From an uncultured Lachnospiraceae bacterium (lineage in GTDB: Bacteria > Bacillota > Clostridia > Lachnospirales > Lachnospiraceae), in the NCBI GenBank assembly GCA_910588285.1, contig CAJUQB010000020.1:1-57903 (forward strand): a stretch of DNA of 57,903 nt, read 5' to 3'. Shown here in pieces: positions 15,971 to 25,684 of the stretch (position 1 is the stretch's first letter; every line of letters starts with the position of its first letter). A model generated the notes under the pieces. It was not told the origin of the DNA and searched no databases. It was given only the letters and a program-made list of their open reading frames with translations. Position numbers and translations under genes: made by a program.

Positions 15971-17621
15971 GAAGGTTATCCTGGCGGAATGCCAAACGGC
16001 AGCTGAAGGAGTACGCACTTTTTTTCGTGACCCTTACCTGTGCCGTGGCAGTATTGTATGCCTTTCATGCCCAGATTTTTTCTAAGACAGCAAAAGCCCT
16101 GCCGGATTTGGAGCTGCTGCCCTACCTGATTGCAGCGTCCTCTCTGCTGATTGTCCTGATTCTGGGCTGGGTTGTCAGCTATATGATGAGCTATATGCTG
16201 AAGCGGCGCAGTAGGGAATTCAGTATCTATATGGTATGCGGTATTCCAAATCGAAAAATCAGCGCCCTGCTCTTCCAGGAGAACAGCCTGATCGGGCTGT
16301 TGGCCTTTGGGCCGGGGATGCTTCTGGGAATGCTGTTTTCACAGATTTTGGAGGCAGTTCTGCTTTCCGTGTTTGGGCTGTCTTATACGCTGCATTTTGG
16401 ATTTTCCCTGCCTGCGATGGGGCTGGCATTTCTATACTTTAGCGCCATGCTCCTGTATGGGGTTCGAAGGAACGGCAGGTGGGTTCGCCGTGTACAGCTG
16501 CGGCAGGCTTTCTGCTGATCTGCATCCAGCCCATGGGCAGGGGCTATGATGTGCTGGCAGGAACGATTCTTCTTATCCTGTTCCTGCTGGGCTTCTTTGT
16601 GAGTATCCCGGCATTTCTGGTGGCGCGGCTGGAAGAGCGCATTTCCTGGAAATATAAAAACTACAGGCTGGTGCCCTTCCGGGGCTTTACTGCAAAAATC
16701 AATTCTATAAGAATTGTCATGGGAATGCTGTCAATTCTGTTTATGCTGTCAATTATTTGCGGCGGAATCGGCTCCACCATTGGCCTGATGATAACAAAAA
16801 ATGTTTCGGCCGGAGCCTTTGACCTAATGATTCTGCATCCGGGGGAAATGGGAGATTTTTCCCAGTATGACAGGATGATCCGGCAGGATGATTCTGCAGA
16901 AGGGTATGCCTATGGAATTTATACAAATGGGAGAAGGGATTTCGCGGCTGTGCATGACCAGGCCGTTCAGGATGCCGGGCGAAAGGTTTCCTGGGCTTAT
17001 GCAGAGCAGCAGTACGATGCCTGCATGGCTTTGAGCGATTACCAAAGGCTTCGGGATTTGCTGGGCTATGAGCAGCTGGAGCGGTCAAGTGCGAAAAGCA
17101 CCCCAAACGGTGCCCCAACGGCTTTTGTGAAGGGAGATATGGATTACCTATCGGGGAAATGGGTGGATAAGGCAGAGTTCCGTTACCTTTATGCAATACT
17201 GATCTGCCTGTTTTATCTGGCCTTGGTGCTGGAAATAACCGGCGCAGCCATTTTGGCAACCCAGGTGCTTGGGGATTGGCAGAGGAGGCAGCGCCAGGAT
17301 CGCATTTTGCGTCAGCTGGGCATGGAGGAACGGCTGATTGCCCGGTTGAACAGCCGGCAGCTGTCACAGCTCTTCCTGCTGCCCCTTCTTCTGGCCCTTG
17401 TCCTGAGCAGCAGCTTTGTATATATCTGTGCCAAAAAGATATTAGTGAGCTTTTTTGTGCTTCCGATTGTTCCGGATATTGTCTGGATTGGGCAGGCCTT
17501 TGGGATTGGGCTGGGATTGTTTTTACTGCTTTATCTGGTTTATTATCTCGCAGCCCGGATCAGCCTGGCTTCAATTACCCCGCTCTCTCCGGTACAGCCA
17601 GAAAAAGTATATCCCGCATAG
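15964..17621 (+). pseudogene. Frameshifted BceB/VraE-type FtsX permease
   Basis: The first part (15964-16518) has the N-terminus MLRRLSWRNAKRQLKEY and the first three to four spans of a peptide-exporter permease. The frame is lost near 16470-16520. The second part continues to 17621 with the remaining spans, the reduced extracellular domain and the final FtsX domain. About 550 residues remain, below the usual 650 or more, so internal deletions are likely as well. The end runs 51 bases into the oppositely oriented MATE gene. Confidence 0.82.
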
Positions 17622-18910
17622 CACAATCTGCAGCGCGGTGGAGCTTGGGGTGGCCAGGCTTACATGGAACAGGGAGACCTGAGCAGCCTTACTGAAAAAA
17701 TAGGACACCGGGATCCGCACGCCAAAGGCCCCGATGATGCCTTCAATCATGACAAAGGTGGTCCTGCCGCAGCCGTTGAAGTAGCCCATGAAGCAGAACA
17801 GGAAGGCAGTCAGCAGGGTGTCAATGGCATAGCCCTTCAGGTAGTCGGCAGCAGCCGTAATGACAGCAGGCTCCGGGGAAAAGACACGTGCCAGCAGGGA
17901 GCCGTGGAAAAAGGACACATAGCTCAAGATCAGGGCAAAGCCAAAGGAGGTTGCGATGCCGCACAGCAGTCCTGCCCTGGCCCGTTTGGGCTGTCCGGCC
18001 CCGATATTCTGGGCCACATAGGCAGACATGGACTGCATATAGGAAGAGGGGATCAGCATGATGAAGCCGCAGAGCTTCTCCGCAACCCCAACACCGGCGG
18101 AGGCTGTTACCCCCAGGTTGTTGACAATGGCCATAATGGCCAGGAAGGAAATGCTGACCAGCGTATCCTGGAGGGCCACCGGAAGCCCCAGGCGTATCAT
18201 ACGCCCGGCCAGAGCCTTCTGGAAATGCAGGTTTTTCCGGGAGAAAGAAAAGGGCAGGCCCCGCCGGCGGATCAGGATCAGGGACAGAGCTACACTGAAG
18301 GCCTGGGCTGCGACTGTGGCCAGGGCAGCTCCCGCAGCCCCATCTGAAGAGGCACTACAAACAGAAGATCCAGTCCAATGTTGCAGATGCAGGCAATGAG
18401 CACGGCAAGAAAGGGGGTTTTGGAATCCCCAATGCCCCGGAAAATGCTGCCCAGGATATTGTAGGCTGTGATAAAAACGATACCCCCGGAGCAGATCATG
18501 ACATAAGCCACCGTGCCCTCATAAGCCTCGGCCGGAGCCTGCATCAGAGTCACAAAGCCCCTTGCAGCAAAGAGCATGATGAGAGTGAGGGCCATGCCGG
18601 CGATGGCAAAGAAGAGGATGCCGGTGCCAATGGTATCTCCCACCAGATGCTCCCGTTTCTCCCCGATCTGCTGTCCCACCACAATGGTGATGCCCATGGC
18701 AAGGCCCGTGATGATTAAGGTCAGGGTATGCAGGATCTGGCTTCCGGTGGCCACAGCCGATACGGCAGAGGCAGAGGCAAACTGCCCCACAATCAGCAGG
18801 TCAACGGCCCCATAGAGAGCCTGCAGCACCAGGGCTCCCATGATGGGCAGAGTAAATTTCATAAGAGGCCCCACAATGGGGCCGGATGTAAAGTCTGTTT
18901 TCTGGTTCAT
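17571..18910 (-). pseudogene. MATE family efflux transporter with a frameshift
   Basis: The first half (18910 down to about 18345) reads as a normal MATE N-domain (SGPIVGPLMKFTLPIMG, LLIVGQFASASAVSAV). Near 18340 the frame shifts at a run of four Gs: restoring one G gives the expected continuation AAGAALATVAAQAFSV, and the second half is then intact to 17571. A single-base loss in a homopolymer could be a real mutation or a sequencing error. If read correctly the protein would be about 445 residues, the usual MATE length. It is a drug/sodium or proton antiporter family; the substrate is unknown. Confidence 0.82.
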
Positions 18911-19039
18911 AGTAAAATCTCCTTTCTCCGCAAAACCGGCAAATAGTTTCTCAGGTTATTGCCTCCGATGAGCAAAGCTATTATAATAAACAGGTGGAAA
19001 AATGTCAATCTTTTCCTCCTGGCAGCTGCCGGGAATGAA

Positions 19040-19228
19040 TTTTCAAGGTTACTTTTCACGTGTCAGGAATGCGCACTAGCTGCGCAGGGTCTGCCCCAGC
19101 GAAGCGAGGGTATTCCGTGAGAACATGATTCAGGAGTGAGGGGCGATTTTTGCGTAGCAAAACTTTAAATATCGCCCCGAATCGTTGCTATGAGCGGCCC
19201 TTCGGGCCGTGAATAGTAACTTTTCAAG
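19040..19228. mobile_element. Miniature inverted-repeat element, family G copy 3, with 8-bp target duplication
   Basis: The element covers 19048-19220 (173 bp). Ends match copy 1 (GTTACTTTTCACG and CGTGAATAGTAAC). It is flanked by a perfect direct repeat TTTTCAAG at 19040-19047 and 19221-19228. Relative to copy 1 it carries an extra segment of about 26 bases (GGGTCTGCCCCAGCGAAGCG...) after the first hairpin. It fills most of the 18911-19264 gap between the MATE and RecQ genes, and no gene lies there. Confidence 0.87.
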
Positions 19229-19264
19229 CACGCGGGAAAACCGCGCAGGAGAAAGGAAACAAAA

Positions 19265-21130
19265 ATGGACAAATATGGTGTGCTGAAAAAATATTTCGGC
19301 TATGACAGCTTCCGGGAGGGCCAGGAGCTGTTAATCGACAGTATTCTGGCAGGCCGGGACGTACTAGGCATCATGCCCACCGGGGCGGGAAAATCCATCT
19401 GCTATCAGGTGCCGGCTCTGCTTCTTCCCGGCATTACTCTGGTAATTTCACCCTTAATCTCCCTGATGAAGGATCAGGTACAGGCCTTAAACCATGCAGG
19501 CATCCATGCAGCCTACATCAACAGCTCCCTTTCGGAGAACCAGATCAGGCAGGCCTTAAGGCTGGCGGCAGGGGGCCGGTACAAGATCATATATGTTGCG
19601 CCGGAACGGCTGGAGACCTGGGAGTTCCTTGCATTTGCCAGGCAGGCCCAGATCTCCATGGTGACAGTGGATGAGGCCCACTGTATTTCCCAGTGGGGCC
19701 AGGATTTCCGGCCAAGCTATCTGAAAATCGTCCGTTTTGTCAAGGAGCTTTCGGAGCGTCCGGTGGTGAGTGCATTTACCGCAACGGCAACAGCTGTGGT
19801 AAAGGAGGACATCCAGTGTGTATTGGACTTAAAGGCGCCCCAGGTTCTGCTGACTGGCTTTGACCGAAAGAACCTGTATTTTGCAGTAGAAAAACCAAAG
19901 ACAAAGGATGGCTTCCTCAAGGACTACATAGCAAGGCATCCGGGGGAAAGCGGAATTATTTACTGCGCCACCCGGAAAAATGTAGAAAAGGTCTACGGAT
20001 TGCTGAAGCAGGCAGGCCTTCCGGCCGCCCGTTACCATGCGGGGCTTTCCACGGAGGAGCGGAAGGAAAACCAGGAGGATTTTATCTATGACCGGCTGCC
20101 CCTGATGGCTGCCACCAATGCCTTTGGCATGGGAATTGACAAATCCAACGTCCGCTATGTCATCCATTACAACATGCCTCAAAGCATGGAGAATTACTAC
20201 CAGGAGGCAGGCCGTGCAGGCCGGGACGGGGAGCCCTCGGAATGCATCCTGCTCTATTCTGCTCAGGACGTGATGGTCAACCGGTTCCTCATAGAGAACA
20301 AGGAGCCCAACCCGGAATACGGCCCGGAGGAGATTCTGGCGATTCGGGAGCAGGATGAGAGGCGCCTGAATGCCATGAATTATTACTGCATGACCACCGG
20401 GTGCCTGCGGGAGTACATTCTGCGCTATTTTGGAGAGAACACAGCCGCTGCCTGCGGACACTGCTCCAACTGCCAGAAGGAATTTATTCGGCTGGATGTG
20501 ACAGAGGAGGCAAAAAAGGTCATTGCCTGTGTGAAGGAATGCCGGGGGCGCTACGGAAGCCATGTGATCGCCGGGATCCTGCGGGGCAGCAATACGGCAA
20601 AGCTGCGGGAATACCGGGCTCAGGAGCGGGAGAGCTACGGAAGCCTGCCGGAGCTTTCGGAGGCCAGGGTGAAGCAGCTCATCAACCATATGCTGATGGA
20701 AGGGCTCCTCTATACCACCAAGGACAAATACGCGCTGCTTAAGGCTGGTGAAAGGTCGGAGGAGGTATTGGAGGGACGGCTCCAGGTAGTCATGCGCCTG
20801 CCGAAGGAGAAGCCCCAGGAGGCCGGGGAGCCGAAGAAGCCGGCCCAAAAGCGGAAATCCGATATCCTCAATTCCAGAGGGCTGGATCTGTTTGACAAGC
20901 TCAGAGAGCTGCGCCTTGTCATTGCCAGGGAGGAGAGCGTGCCGCCCTATATCGTGTTCTCGGACAAGACTCTGGTGGACATGTGCGTGAAGCTGCCCTT
21001 TTCCAGGGAGGAAATGCTGTCCGTGAACGGAGTGGGGGAGAACAAATACCAGAAATACGGCCAGCGGTTTCAGGAGGCCGTGTATGGCTATATGGAGGGG
21101 CGGAAGGAAAAGCTGTATTTTGGGGAGTAG
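19265..21130 (+). CDS. recQ: ATP-dependent DNA helicase RecQ
   Basis: A 621-residue superfamily 2 helicase. Walker A is PTGAGKS (38-44), Walker B DEAHCISQWGQDFRPSY, motif VI YYQEAGRAGRDG, followed by the RecQ zinc-binding region (YCMTTGCLREYILRYFG ... CGHCSNC), a winged helix and a C-terminal HRDC domain (about 535-610, LREL...PYIVFSDKTLVDM ... VNGVGENKYQKYG). It unwinds duplex and branched DNA during recombination and fork repair. AGGAGAAAGGAAAC lies just before the ATG. Full length for the family. Confidence 0.96.
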   Translation: MDKYGVLKKYFGYDSFREGQELLIDSILAGRDVLGIMPTGAGKSICYQVPALLLPGITLVISPLISLMKDQVQALNHAGIHAAYINSSLSENQIRQALRLAAGGRYKIIYVAPERLETWEFLAFARQAQISMVTVDEAHCISQWGQDFRPSYLKIVRFVKELSERPVVSAFTATATAVVKEDIQCVLDLKAPQVLLTGFDRKNLYFAVEKPKTKDGFLKDYIARHPGESGIIYCATRKNVEKVYGLLKQAGLPAARYHAGLSTEERKENQEDFIYDRLPLMAATNAFGMGIDKSNVRYVIHYNMPQSMENYYQEAGRAGRDGEPSECILLYSAQDVMVNRFLIENKEPNPEYGPEEILAIREQDERRLNAMNYYCMTTGCLREYILRYFGENTAAACGHCSNCQKEFIRLDVTEEAKKVIACVKECRGRYGSHVIAGILRGSNTAKLREYRAQERESYGSLPELSEARVKQLINHMLMEGLLYTTKDKYALLKAGERSEEVLEGRLQVVMRLPKEKPQEAGEPKKPAQKRKSDILNSRGLDLFDKLRELRLVIAREESVPPYIVFSDKTLVDMCVKLPFSREEMLSVNGVGENKYQKYGQRFQEAVYGYMEGRKEKLYFGE

Positions 21131-21146
21131 GCAGCTCCCATGCTGC

Positions 21147-21205
21147 CCTACACGGACCTGCGCTTCACCAGGCTGCTGTCCTACACGGACCTGCGCTTCA
21201 CCAGG
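21147..21205. repeat. 26-bp tandem duplication at the 3' end of the LacI gene
   Basis: The same 26 bases (CCTACACGGACCTGCGCTTC plus CACCAGG) occur at 21147-21172 and 21180-21205 with a period of 33. The right copy encodes the last residues of the LacI regulator (LVKRRSV and stop); the left copy lies after the stop. A 33-base in-phase duplication of the gene end is the simplest explanation. Confidence 0.8.
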
Positions 21206-22185
21206 TTGATGCCCACCTCCAGCTTCACCGGCACAAACTGCCGGGCCTTCAGCAGCTGGATCAGCCGCTCTGCGGCCATCTCCCCCATGTAGCGCTTGGG
21301 GACATTGATGGTAGTAAGAGAAGGCTCCAGATAACTGCTCATAGGCAGGTTATCGAATCCAACGACAGCAATGTCGTCCGGGATCCGGTAGCCTGCCTTT
21401 TGCAATGCCTTCATGGCGCCGATGGCAATCAGGTCATTGTCCGCGAAATAGCATTCTGCCAGCTCCTCCTTGCGATTTAGAATCTCTGTCATGTCGGCAA
21501 AGGCCCCCTCAATGGAGGGAGTCAGGGCATGGACAATGGATTTGGAGGAGGACATGCCATTGGCCCTTACCGCCTTGTAGAAGCCGTCGGCCCGCTCCTC
21601 AAAGTTGCTGATGGGATAGGAGGAGCGCAGATAGCCGGGCTGCTTCTTGGTGCGGCTGATCAGATAATCGCAGGCCCGGTAGGCCCCCTGGATGTTGTTG
21701 ATCAGCACGCAGTCCCGGTTCACATTGTCCAGATAGACATCTAACAGCACCAGGGGAATATTCAGCTCTGCAAAGGGTGTAAAATCCTCCGGCCGCATCT
21801 CCGTGCCCAGAAGGATCAGGCCGATGCAGTCTGAATACCGGATATCCTCCACCTGCAGGGCAATGGTCTCATCCCCATAGAGATAGGTGATGTTCAGCTT
21901 ATGGCCCATCTCCTTGCATTTCTGCTGGATGCCCTCGGACAATTCCGAAAAAAAGGGAGTGTCAGCCACAATAGCCCCATGTCTGCGGTACAGGGCAAAG
22001 GTGATGGGGCCGGTGGTTTTCGACCGGCCGGATATTCTTGTAAAATCATAGCCAAGCTGCTCTGCGGCTTCTATAACGGTTTTCCGTGTCTTGGTGCTGA
22101 CGCCTGGCTTTCCGTTCAGGGCCATGGAGACGGCAGCTTCTGACAGATTCAGTTTTTTCGCAAGCTCTTTTGCAGTGATTCCCAT
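21181..22185 (-). CDS. LacI family transcriptional regulator
   Basis: A 334-residue protein. The N-terminal helix-turn-helix and hinge (ITAKELAKKLNLSEAAVSMALNGKPGVS) is followed by a periplasmic-binding-protein-like sensor domain (IADTPFFSELSEGIQQKCKEMGH ... DDIAVVGFDNLPMSSYLEPSLTTI). The start at 22185 is preferred over a longer frame because the family domain begins there and AAAGGA lies about 10 bases upstream. It is divergent from the isomerase/transketolase/kinase operon and is likely its sugar-responsive repressor through the palindrome at 22274-22296. Confidence 0.92.
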   Translation of the reverse strand: MGITAKELAKKLNLSEAAVSMALNGKPGVSTKTRKTVIEAAEQLGYDFTRISGRSKTTGPITFALYRRHGAIVADTPFFSELSEGIQQKCKEMGHKLNITYLYGDETIALQVEDIRYSDCIGLILLGTEMRPEDFTPFAELNIPLVLLDVYLDNVNRDCVLINNIQGAYRACDYLISRTKKQPGYLRSSYPISNFEERADGFYKAVRANGMSSSKSIVHALTPSIEGAFADMTEILNRKEELAECYFADNDLIAIGAMKALQKAGYRIPDDIAVVGFDNLPMSSYLEPSLTTINVPKRYMGEMAAERLIQLLKARQFVPVKLEVGINLVKRRSV

Positions 22186-22273
22186 AACGCAGCGTCCTTT
22201 CTGGCATTGCCTTGAATTGTCCTTATTCCTCATTTTATAGGATCTTACATGGATATGCAAGAATTAAGTTAAT

Positions 22274-22330
22274 AATTAAGTAAATAGAACTTAATTTATT
22301 GATGAAATTCAGGACGCAGGATTTTATAAT
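22274..22330 (+). promoter_or_regulatory. Operator-like palindrome and -10 box of the sugar operon
   Basis: AATTAAGT (22274-22281) and ACTTAATT (22289-22296) form an 8-bp inverted repeat with a 7-base spacer in the LacI/isomerase divergent gap. A consensus -10 box TATAAT lies at 22325-22330, but the nearest -35-like TTGATG (22299) is 20 bases away, so the promoter is imperfect. The position suits repression by the adjacent LacI protein, although LacI-family operators usually have a central CG and this one does not. Confidence 0.5.
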
Positions 22331-22416
22331 GAAAACATAAGGTGAGCTGCGGGGGAAATAGACAGCCCTGTCCGGGGTACGGCTCATAAGTTAAAAGGAG
22401 AGAGAGGATCACAGAG

Positions 22417-23820
22417 ATGGCAAAGATCAGGATTGGATTTGCACCAACCAGAAGGAGTATTTTTTCAGCGCCGGATGCGGTGAAATATGCGAACTTAACC
22501 AGGGAAAAATTAAGGGAGCTGGGCGTGGAGTTTGTGGATATGGATGACATTGCCCAGGATGGGCTGCTTCATGATGACAGCGACAGGATTCGGATTGCAG
22601 CTAAATTTAAGGCAGAGAAGGTAGACGGGGTGTTTTTCCCCCATGGGAATTTTGGCACGGAGTATGAGGTGGCAAGGCTGGCCAGGGAGCTGCAGGTGCC
22701 GGTGCTGCTGTGGGGGCCCAGAGATGAGCGGCCGGATGAGAACGGGATCCGGCTTCGGGACAGCCAGTGCGGCCTGTTTGCCACCGGGAAGGTGCTGCGC
22801 AGATTCCAGGTGCCTTTTACCTATCTGACCAACTGCCGGCTGGAGGATCTGGAGTTTGAACGGGGAATTCGGAATTTTCTGGCTGTGTGCAATGTGGTAA
22901 AGGCTTTCCGCAATACCAGGATCCTGCAGATCGGGCCCAGGCCCTTTGATTTCTGGTCCACCATGTGCAATGAGGGCGAGCTGCTGGAGAAGTTCCAGGT
23001 GCAGATGTCGCCGATTCCCATGCCAGAGCTGACGGAGGAGATGCGGCTGGCAAAAGAGGCGGGCACAGAGGTGGATCAGGTAGTGGCATATTGCAGGGAG
23101 AATTTCCATATTGCCATTCAGGAGGAGGAGCTTCGGAATGTTGCGGCCTTAAAGGTGGCCATCCGCAGGCTGGCGGACCGATACGGCTGCAATGCCGCAG
23201 CCATTCAGTGCTGGAACGCCCTGCAGGGGGAGATCGGCATTATGCCCTGTGCGGCCAACAGCCTGTTGAATGAGGAGGGCTTTCCGGTGGTGTGCGAGAC
23301 GGATATCCACGGAGCCATCACGGCCATTCTCTGCGAGGCGGCGGGCATGGATGAGGCCAGAAGCTTTTTTGCAGACTGGACCGTCCGGCATCCGGATAAT
23401 GAGAACGGGGAATTGCTGCAGCACTGCGGCCCCTGGCCCATCAGCTGCGCCTCCTGCAAGCCCACCATCGGCTATCCCCTGGCCTTTGACCACCCGGGAG
23501 CCGTGGAGGCAGAGGCAAAGCACGGGGATATGACCCTGTGCCGCTTTGACGGCGATAACGGGGAATATTCCCTGCTGCTGGGCAATGCGAAGGGCGTAGA
23601 TGGGCCTTACACCAAGGGAACCTACGTGTGGGTGGAGGTGAAGAACTGGAAGCGCCTGGAGGCCAGGCTTGTGGAGGGCCCCTATATCCATCATTGCGTA
23701 GGCATTCACAAGGATGTGGTTCCGGTGCTTTATGAGGCATGTAAGTATCTGGGCATCAGGCCGGATCTGTATGATGACAATGAGGCAGAGGTATTGGACT
23801 ACATTCACGGCGTTTGTTAA
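22417..23820 (+). CDS. L-fucose/L-arabinose isomerase family sugar isomerase
   Basis: A 467-residue cytoplasmic protein of the fucose/arabinose isomerase superfamily: N-terminal KIRIGFAPTRR, substrate-domain FFPHGNFGTEYEVARLA, central IQCWNALQGEIGIMPCAANSLLNEEGFPVVCETDIHGA and a C-terminal beta domain. The central Glu and Asp (CETD) and a later His are the expected metal ligands. It interconverts an aldose and a ketose. As first gene of an operon with split transketolase, FGGY kinase and GH140-like glycosidases, it would act on the released pentose, possibly D-apiose to D-apulose. The substrate is inferred from context only. Confidence 0.85.
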   Translation: MAKIRIGFAPTRRSIFSAPDAVKYANLTREKLRELGVEFVDMDDIAQDGLLHDDSDRIRIAAKFKAEKVDGVFFPHGNFGTEYEVARLARELQVPVLLWGPRDERPDENGIRLRDSQCGLFATGKVLRRFQVPFTYLTNCRLEDLEFERGIRNFLAVCNVVKAFRNTRILQIGPRPFDFWSTMCNEGELLEKFQVQMSPIPMPELTEEMRLAKEAGTEVDQVVAYCRENFHIAIQEEELRNVAALKVAIRRLADRYGCNAAAIQCWNALQGEIGIMPCAANSLLNEEGFPVVCETDIHGAITAILCEAAGMDEARSFFADWTVRHPDNENGELLQHCGPWPISCASCKPTIGYPLAFDHPGAVEAEAKHGDMTLCRFDGDNGEYSLLLGNAKGVDGPYTKGTYVWVEVKNWKRLEARLVEGPYIHHCVGIHKDVVPVLYEACKYLGIRPDLYDDNEAEVLDYIHGVC

Positions 23821-23840
23821 AAAGAGGGAGGAAGCACCAA

Positions 23841-24725
23841 ATGAAACAGAAATTAGAGGCAGCGGAGCTGACAAAAAAGGCGCACCAGCTGCGGAGAGAT
23901 ATCATTGAGATGATCTGGCAGTCCGGGTCCGGCCATGTGGGCGGTGACCTGAGCGTGATTGATATTCTTACAACCCTATATTACGGGGTGATGAACGTAT
24001 CCCCGGATCAGAGGGAGGATCCGGACAGGGACCGCTTCCTGCTGTCCAAGGGCCACTGTGCGGATGCCCTGTACTGTGTGCTGGGAGACTGCGGCTATTA
24101 TGAGAAGCGGGAGGCCATTACTACCTTCAGCCAGTATGGTTCCCGCTTTATCGGGCATCCCAATACGGATGTTGCGGGGATTGAGCTCAACAGCGGTTCC
24201 CTGGGCCATGGCATTTCCGTAGGGGTGGGAATGGCTCTGGCAGCCCGGATGAACGGCCGGCCCTACCGCACCTATGTGGTCTGCGGGGACGGCGAGATGG
24301 CAGAGGGCTCCAATTATGAGGGAATGATGGCAGCAGGCCATTATAAGCTGGACAATTTCTGTGTGACGGTGGATGTGAATGGGCTTCAGATTTCCGGGAC
24401 CACCAAAGAGGTGATGGACAGCTCCCTGCTTGCCCAAAAATTTGAGGATTTTGGCTTCCATGTGATCGAGGTAGCTGACGGGAATGACTGCGGACAGCTC
24501 CTGGAGGCCTACCGGAGGGCAGAGACCCAAAAGGGGAAGCCTGCGGCAGTGATTGCCCATACGGTGAAGGGCAAGGGCATTTCCTATATGGAAAACCAGG
24601 CGTCCTGGCATCATGGCGTGATGACAGAGGAGCAGTACAGACAGGCAGCAGCCGATCTTTGGAGCCGGGCAGAGGCTCTTGGAATGTCCCTGGATGAGAC
24701 GCACTATGGAAAGGAGGAGGCATAG
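23841..24725 (+). CDS. Transketolase, N-terminal (TPP-binding) subunit
   Basis: A 294-residue protein equal to the N-terminal half of transketolase: SGSGHVGGDLSVIDILTTLYY, KGHCADALYCVLGDCGYY and the TPP motif GDGEMAEGSNYEGMMAAGHYKLDNFCVTVDVNG. The ATG at 23841 has GAGGGAGGAA upstream; the longer frame from 23814 lacks one. The companion subunit follows directly. Split transketolases act in pentose side pathways, including apulose-4-phosphate transketolase, which makes dihydroxyacetone phosphate and xylulose 5-phosphate. That specific reaction is suggested here by the neighbours. Confidence 0.92.
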   Translation: MKQKLEAAELTKKAHQLRRDIIEMIWQSGSGHVGGDLSVIDILTTLYYGVMNVSPDQREDPDRDRFLLSKGHCADALYCVLGDCGYYEKREAITTFSQYGSRFIGHPNTDVAGIELNSGSLGHGISVGVGMALAARMNGRPYRTYVVCGDGEMAEGSNYEGMMAAGHYKLDNFCVTVDVNGLQISGTTKEVMDSSLLAQKFEDFGFHVIEVADGNDCGQLLEAYRRAETQKGKPAAVIAHTVKGKGISYMENQASWHHGVMTEEQYRQAAADLWSRAEALGMSLDETHYGKEEA

Positions 24726-25679
24726 ATGGGAAGGATCAGTAACAGGCAGGCCATATGTGAGGTACTGCTGGAGGCAGCCAAAGAGGATCAGGACATTGTG
24801 GTGGCCTGCAGCGATTCCCGGGGGAGCGCATCCCTGGCGCCCTTTGCAAAGGAATTTCCGGAGCAGTTTGTGGAGCTGGGCATTGCGGAGCAGAATCTGG
24901 TGGCCGTATCCGCAGGGCTTGCAGCCTGCGGCAAGAAGGTATTTGCGGCATCTCCCGCCAGCTTCCTGTCCACCAGGAGCTATGAGCAGGCCAAGGTGGA
25001 TGTGGCCTATTCCGGGACAAATGTAACGCTGGTGGGCATCAGCGGCGGCGTCAGCTATGGCGCACTGGGAATGACACACCATTCCTGCCAGGACATTGCC
25101 GCATTTTGCGCGCTGCCGGATATGCGGGTATATCTGCCCAGCGACCGCTTCCAGACCAAAAAGCTGATTCAGGCGCTTCTGAAGGATCAAAAGCCGGCTT
25201 ATGTCCGTGTCAGCCGTTCTGCCTCCGAGGATGTGTATGATGAGGACCTGGAGCTTTCTCTGAATCAGGCAAAGGTGCTGGAGCAGGGCAGCGATCTCAC
25301 CATCATTGCCTGCGGGGAGATGGTGAGCCCCTCCCTTGCGGCAGCCCGCCTCCTTCGTCAGGAGGGGATATCGGCAGGTGTCATTGACATGTACTGCCTA
25401 AAGCCCCTGGATGAGGCGGCTGTGCTGGAAGCAGCCAGAGGCAGCAAATGTATCCTCACGGTGGAGGAGCATTCTCCTTACGGCGGCTTGGGAAGCATGG
25501 TGGCTCAGGTGGTAGGGGCAGGCTGTCCGAGGCGGGTGGTAAATATGGCCCTGCCGGACGGACATTTGATTGCCGGAAGCGGCCCGGAGGTGTTCCGGGA
25601 ATACGGGCTCACCGGAGAGGGAATTGCAGCCAGGGCAAGAGAAGTGCTTGCACAGGAAGCAGGCAGGGACGGAGCGTAA
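24726..25679 (+). CDS. Transketolase, C-terminal subunit
   Basis: A 317-residue protein equal to the pyrimidine-binding and C-terminal domains of transketolase: RQAICEVLLEAAKEDQDIVVACSDSRGS, the cofactor Glu in FVELGIAEQNLVAVSAGLA and the C-terminal QGSDLTIIACGEMVSPSLAAA. It starts at the base after the first subunit's stop and needs that subunit for activity. It lies in the same operon as the isomerase and the kinase. Confidence 0.92.
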   Translation: MGRISNRQAICEVLLEAAKEDQDIVVACSDSRGSASLAPFAKEFPEQFVELGIAEQNLVAVSAGLAACGKKVFAASPASFLSTRSYEQAKVDVAYSGTNVTLVGISGGVSYGALGMTHHSCQDIAAFCALPDMRVYLPSDRFQTKKLIQALLKDQKPAYVRVSRSASEDVYDEDLELSLNQAKVLEQGSDLTIIACGEMVSPSLAAARLLRQEGISAGVIDMYCLKPLDEAAVLEAARGSKCILTVEEHSPYGGLGSMVAQVVGAGCPRRVVNMALPDGHLIAGSGPEVFREYGLTGEGIAARAREVLAQEAGRDGA

Positions 25680-25684
25680 ACGGT

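Noticed and set aside
11974..19220. Family G repeats as riboswitches or conserved small RNAs, because of their strong hairpins.
   Set aside because: The 8-bp target duplications and inverted ends show mobile DNA. They precede unrelated genes. Transcription is possible but not shown.
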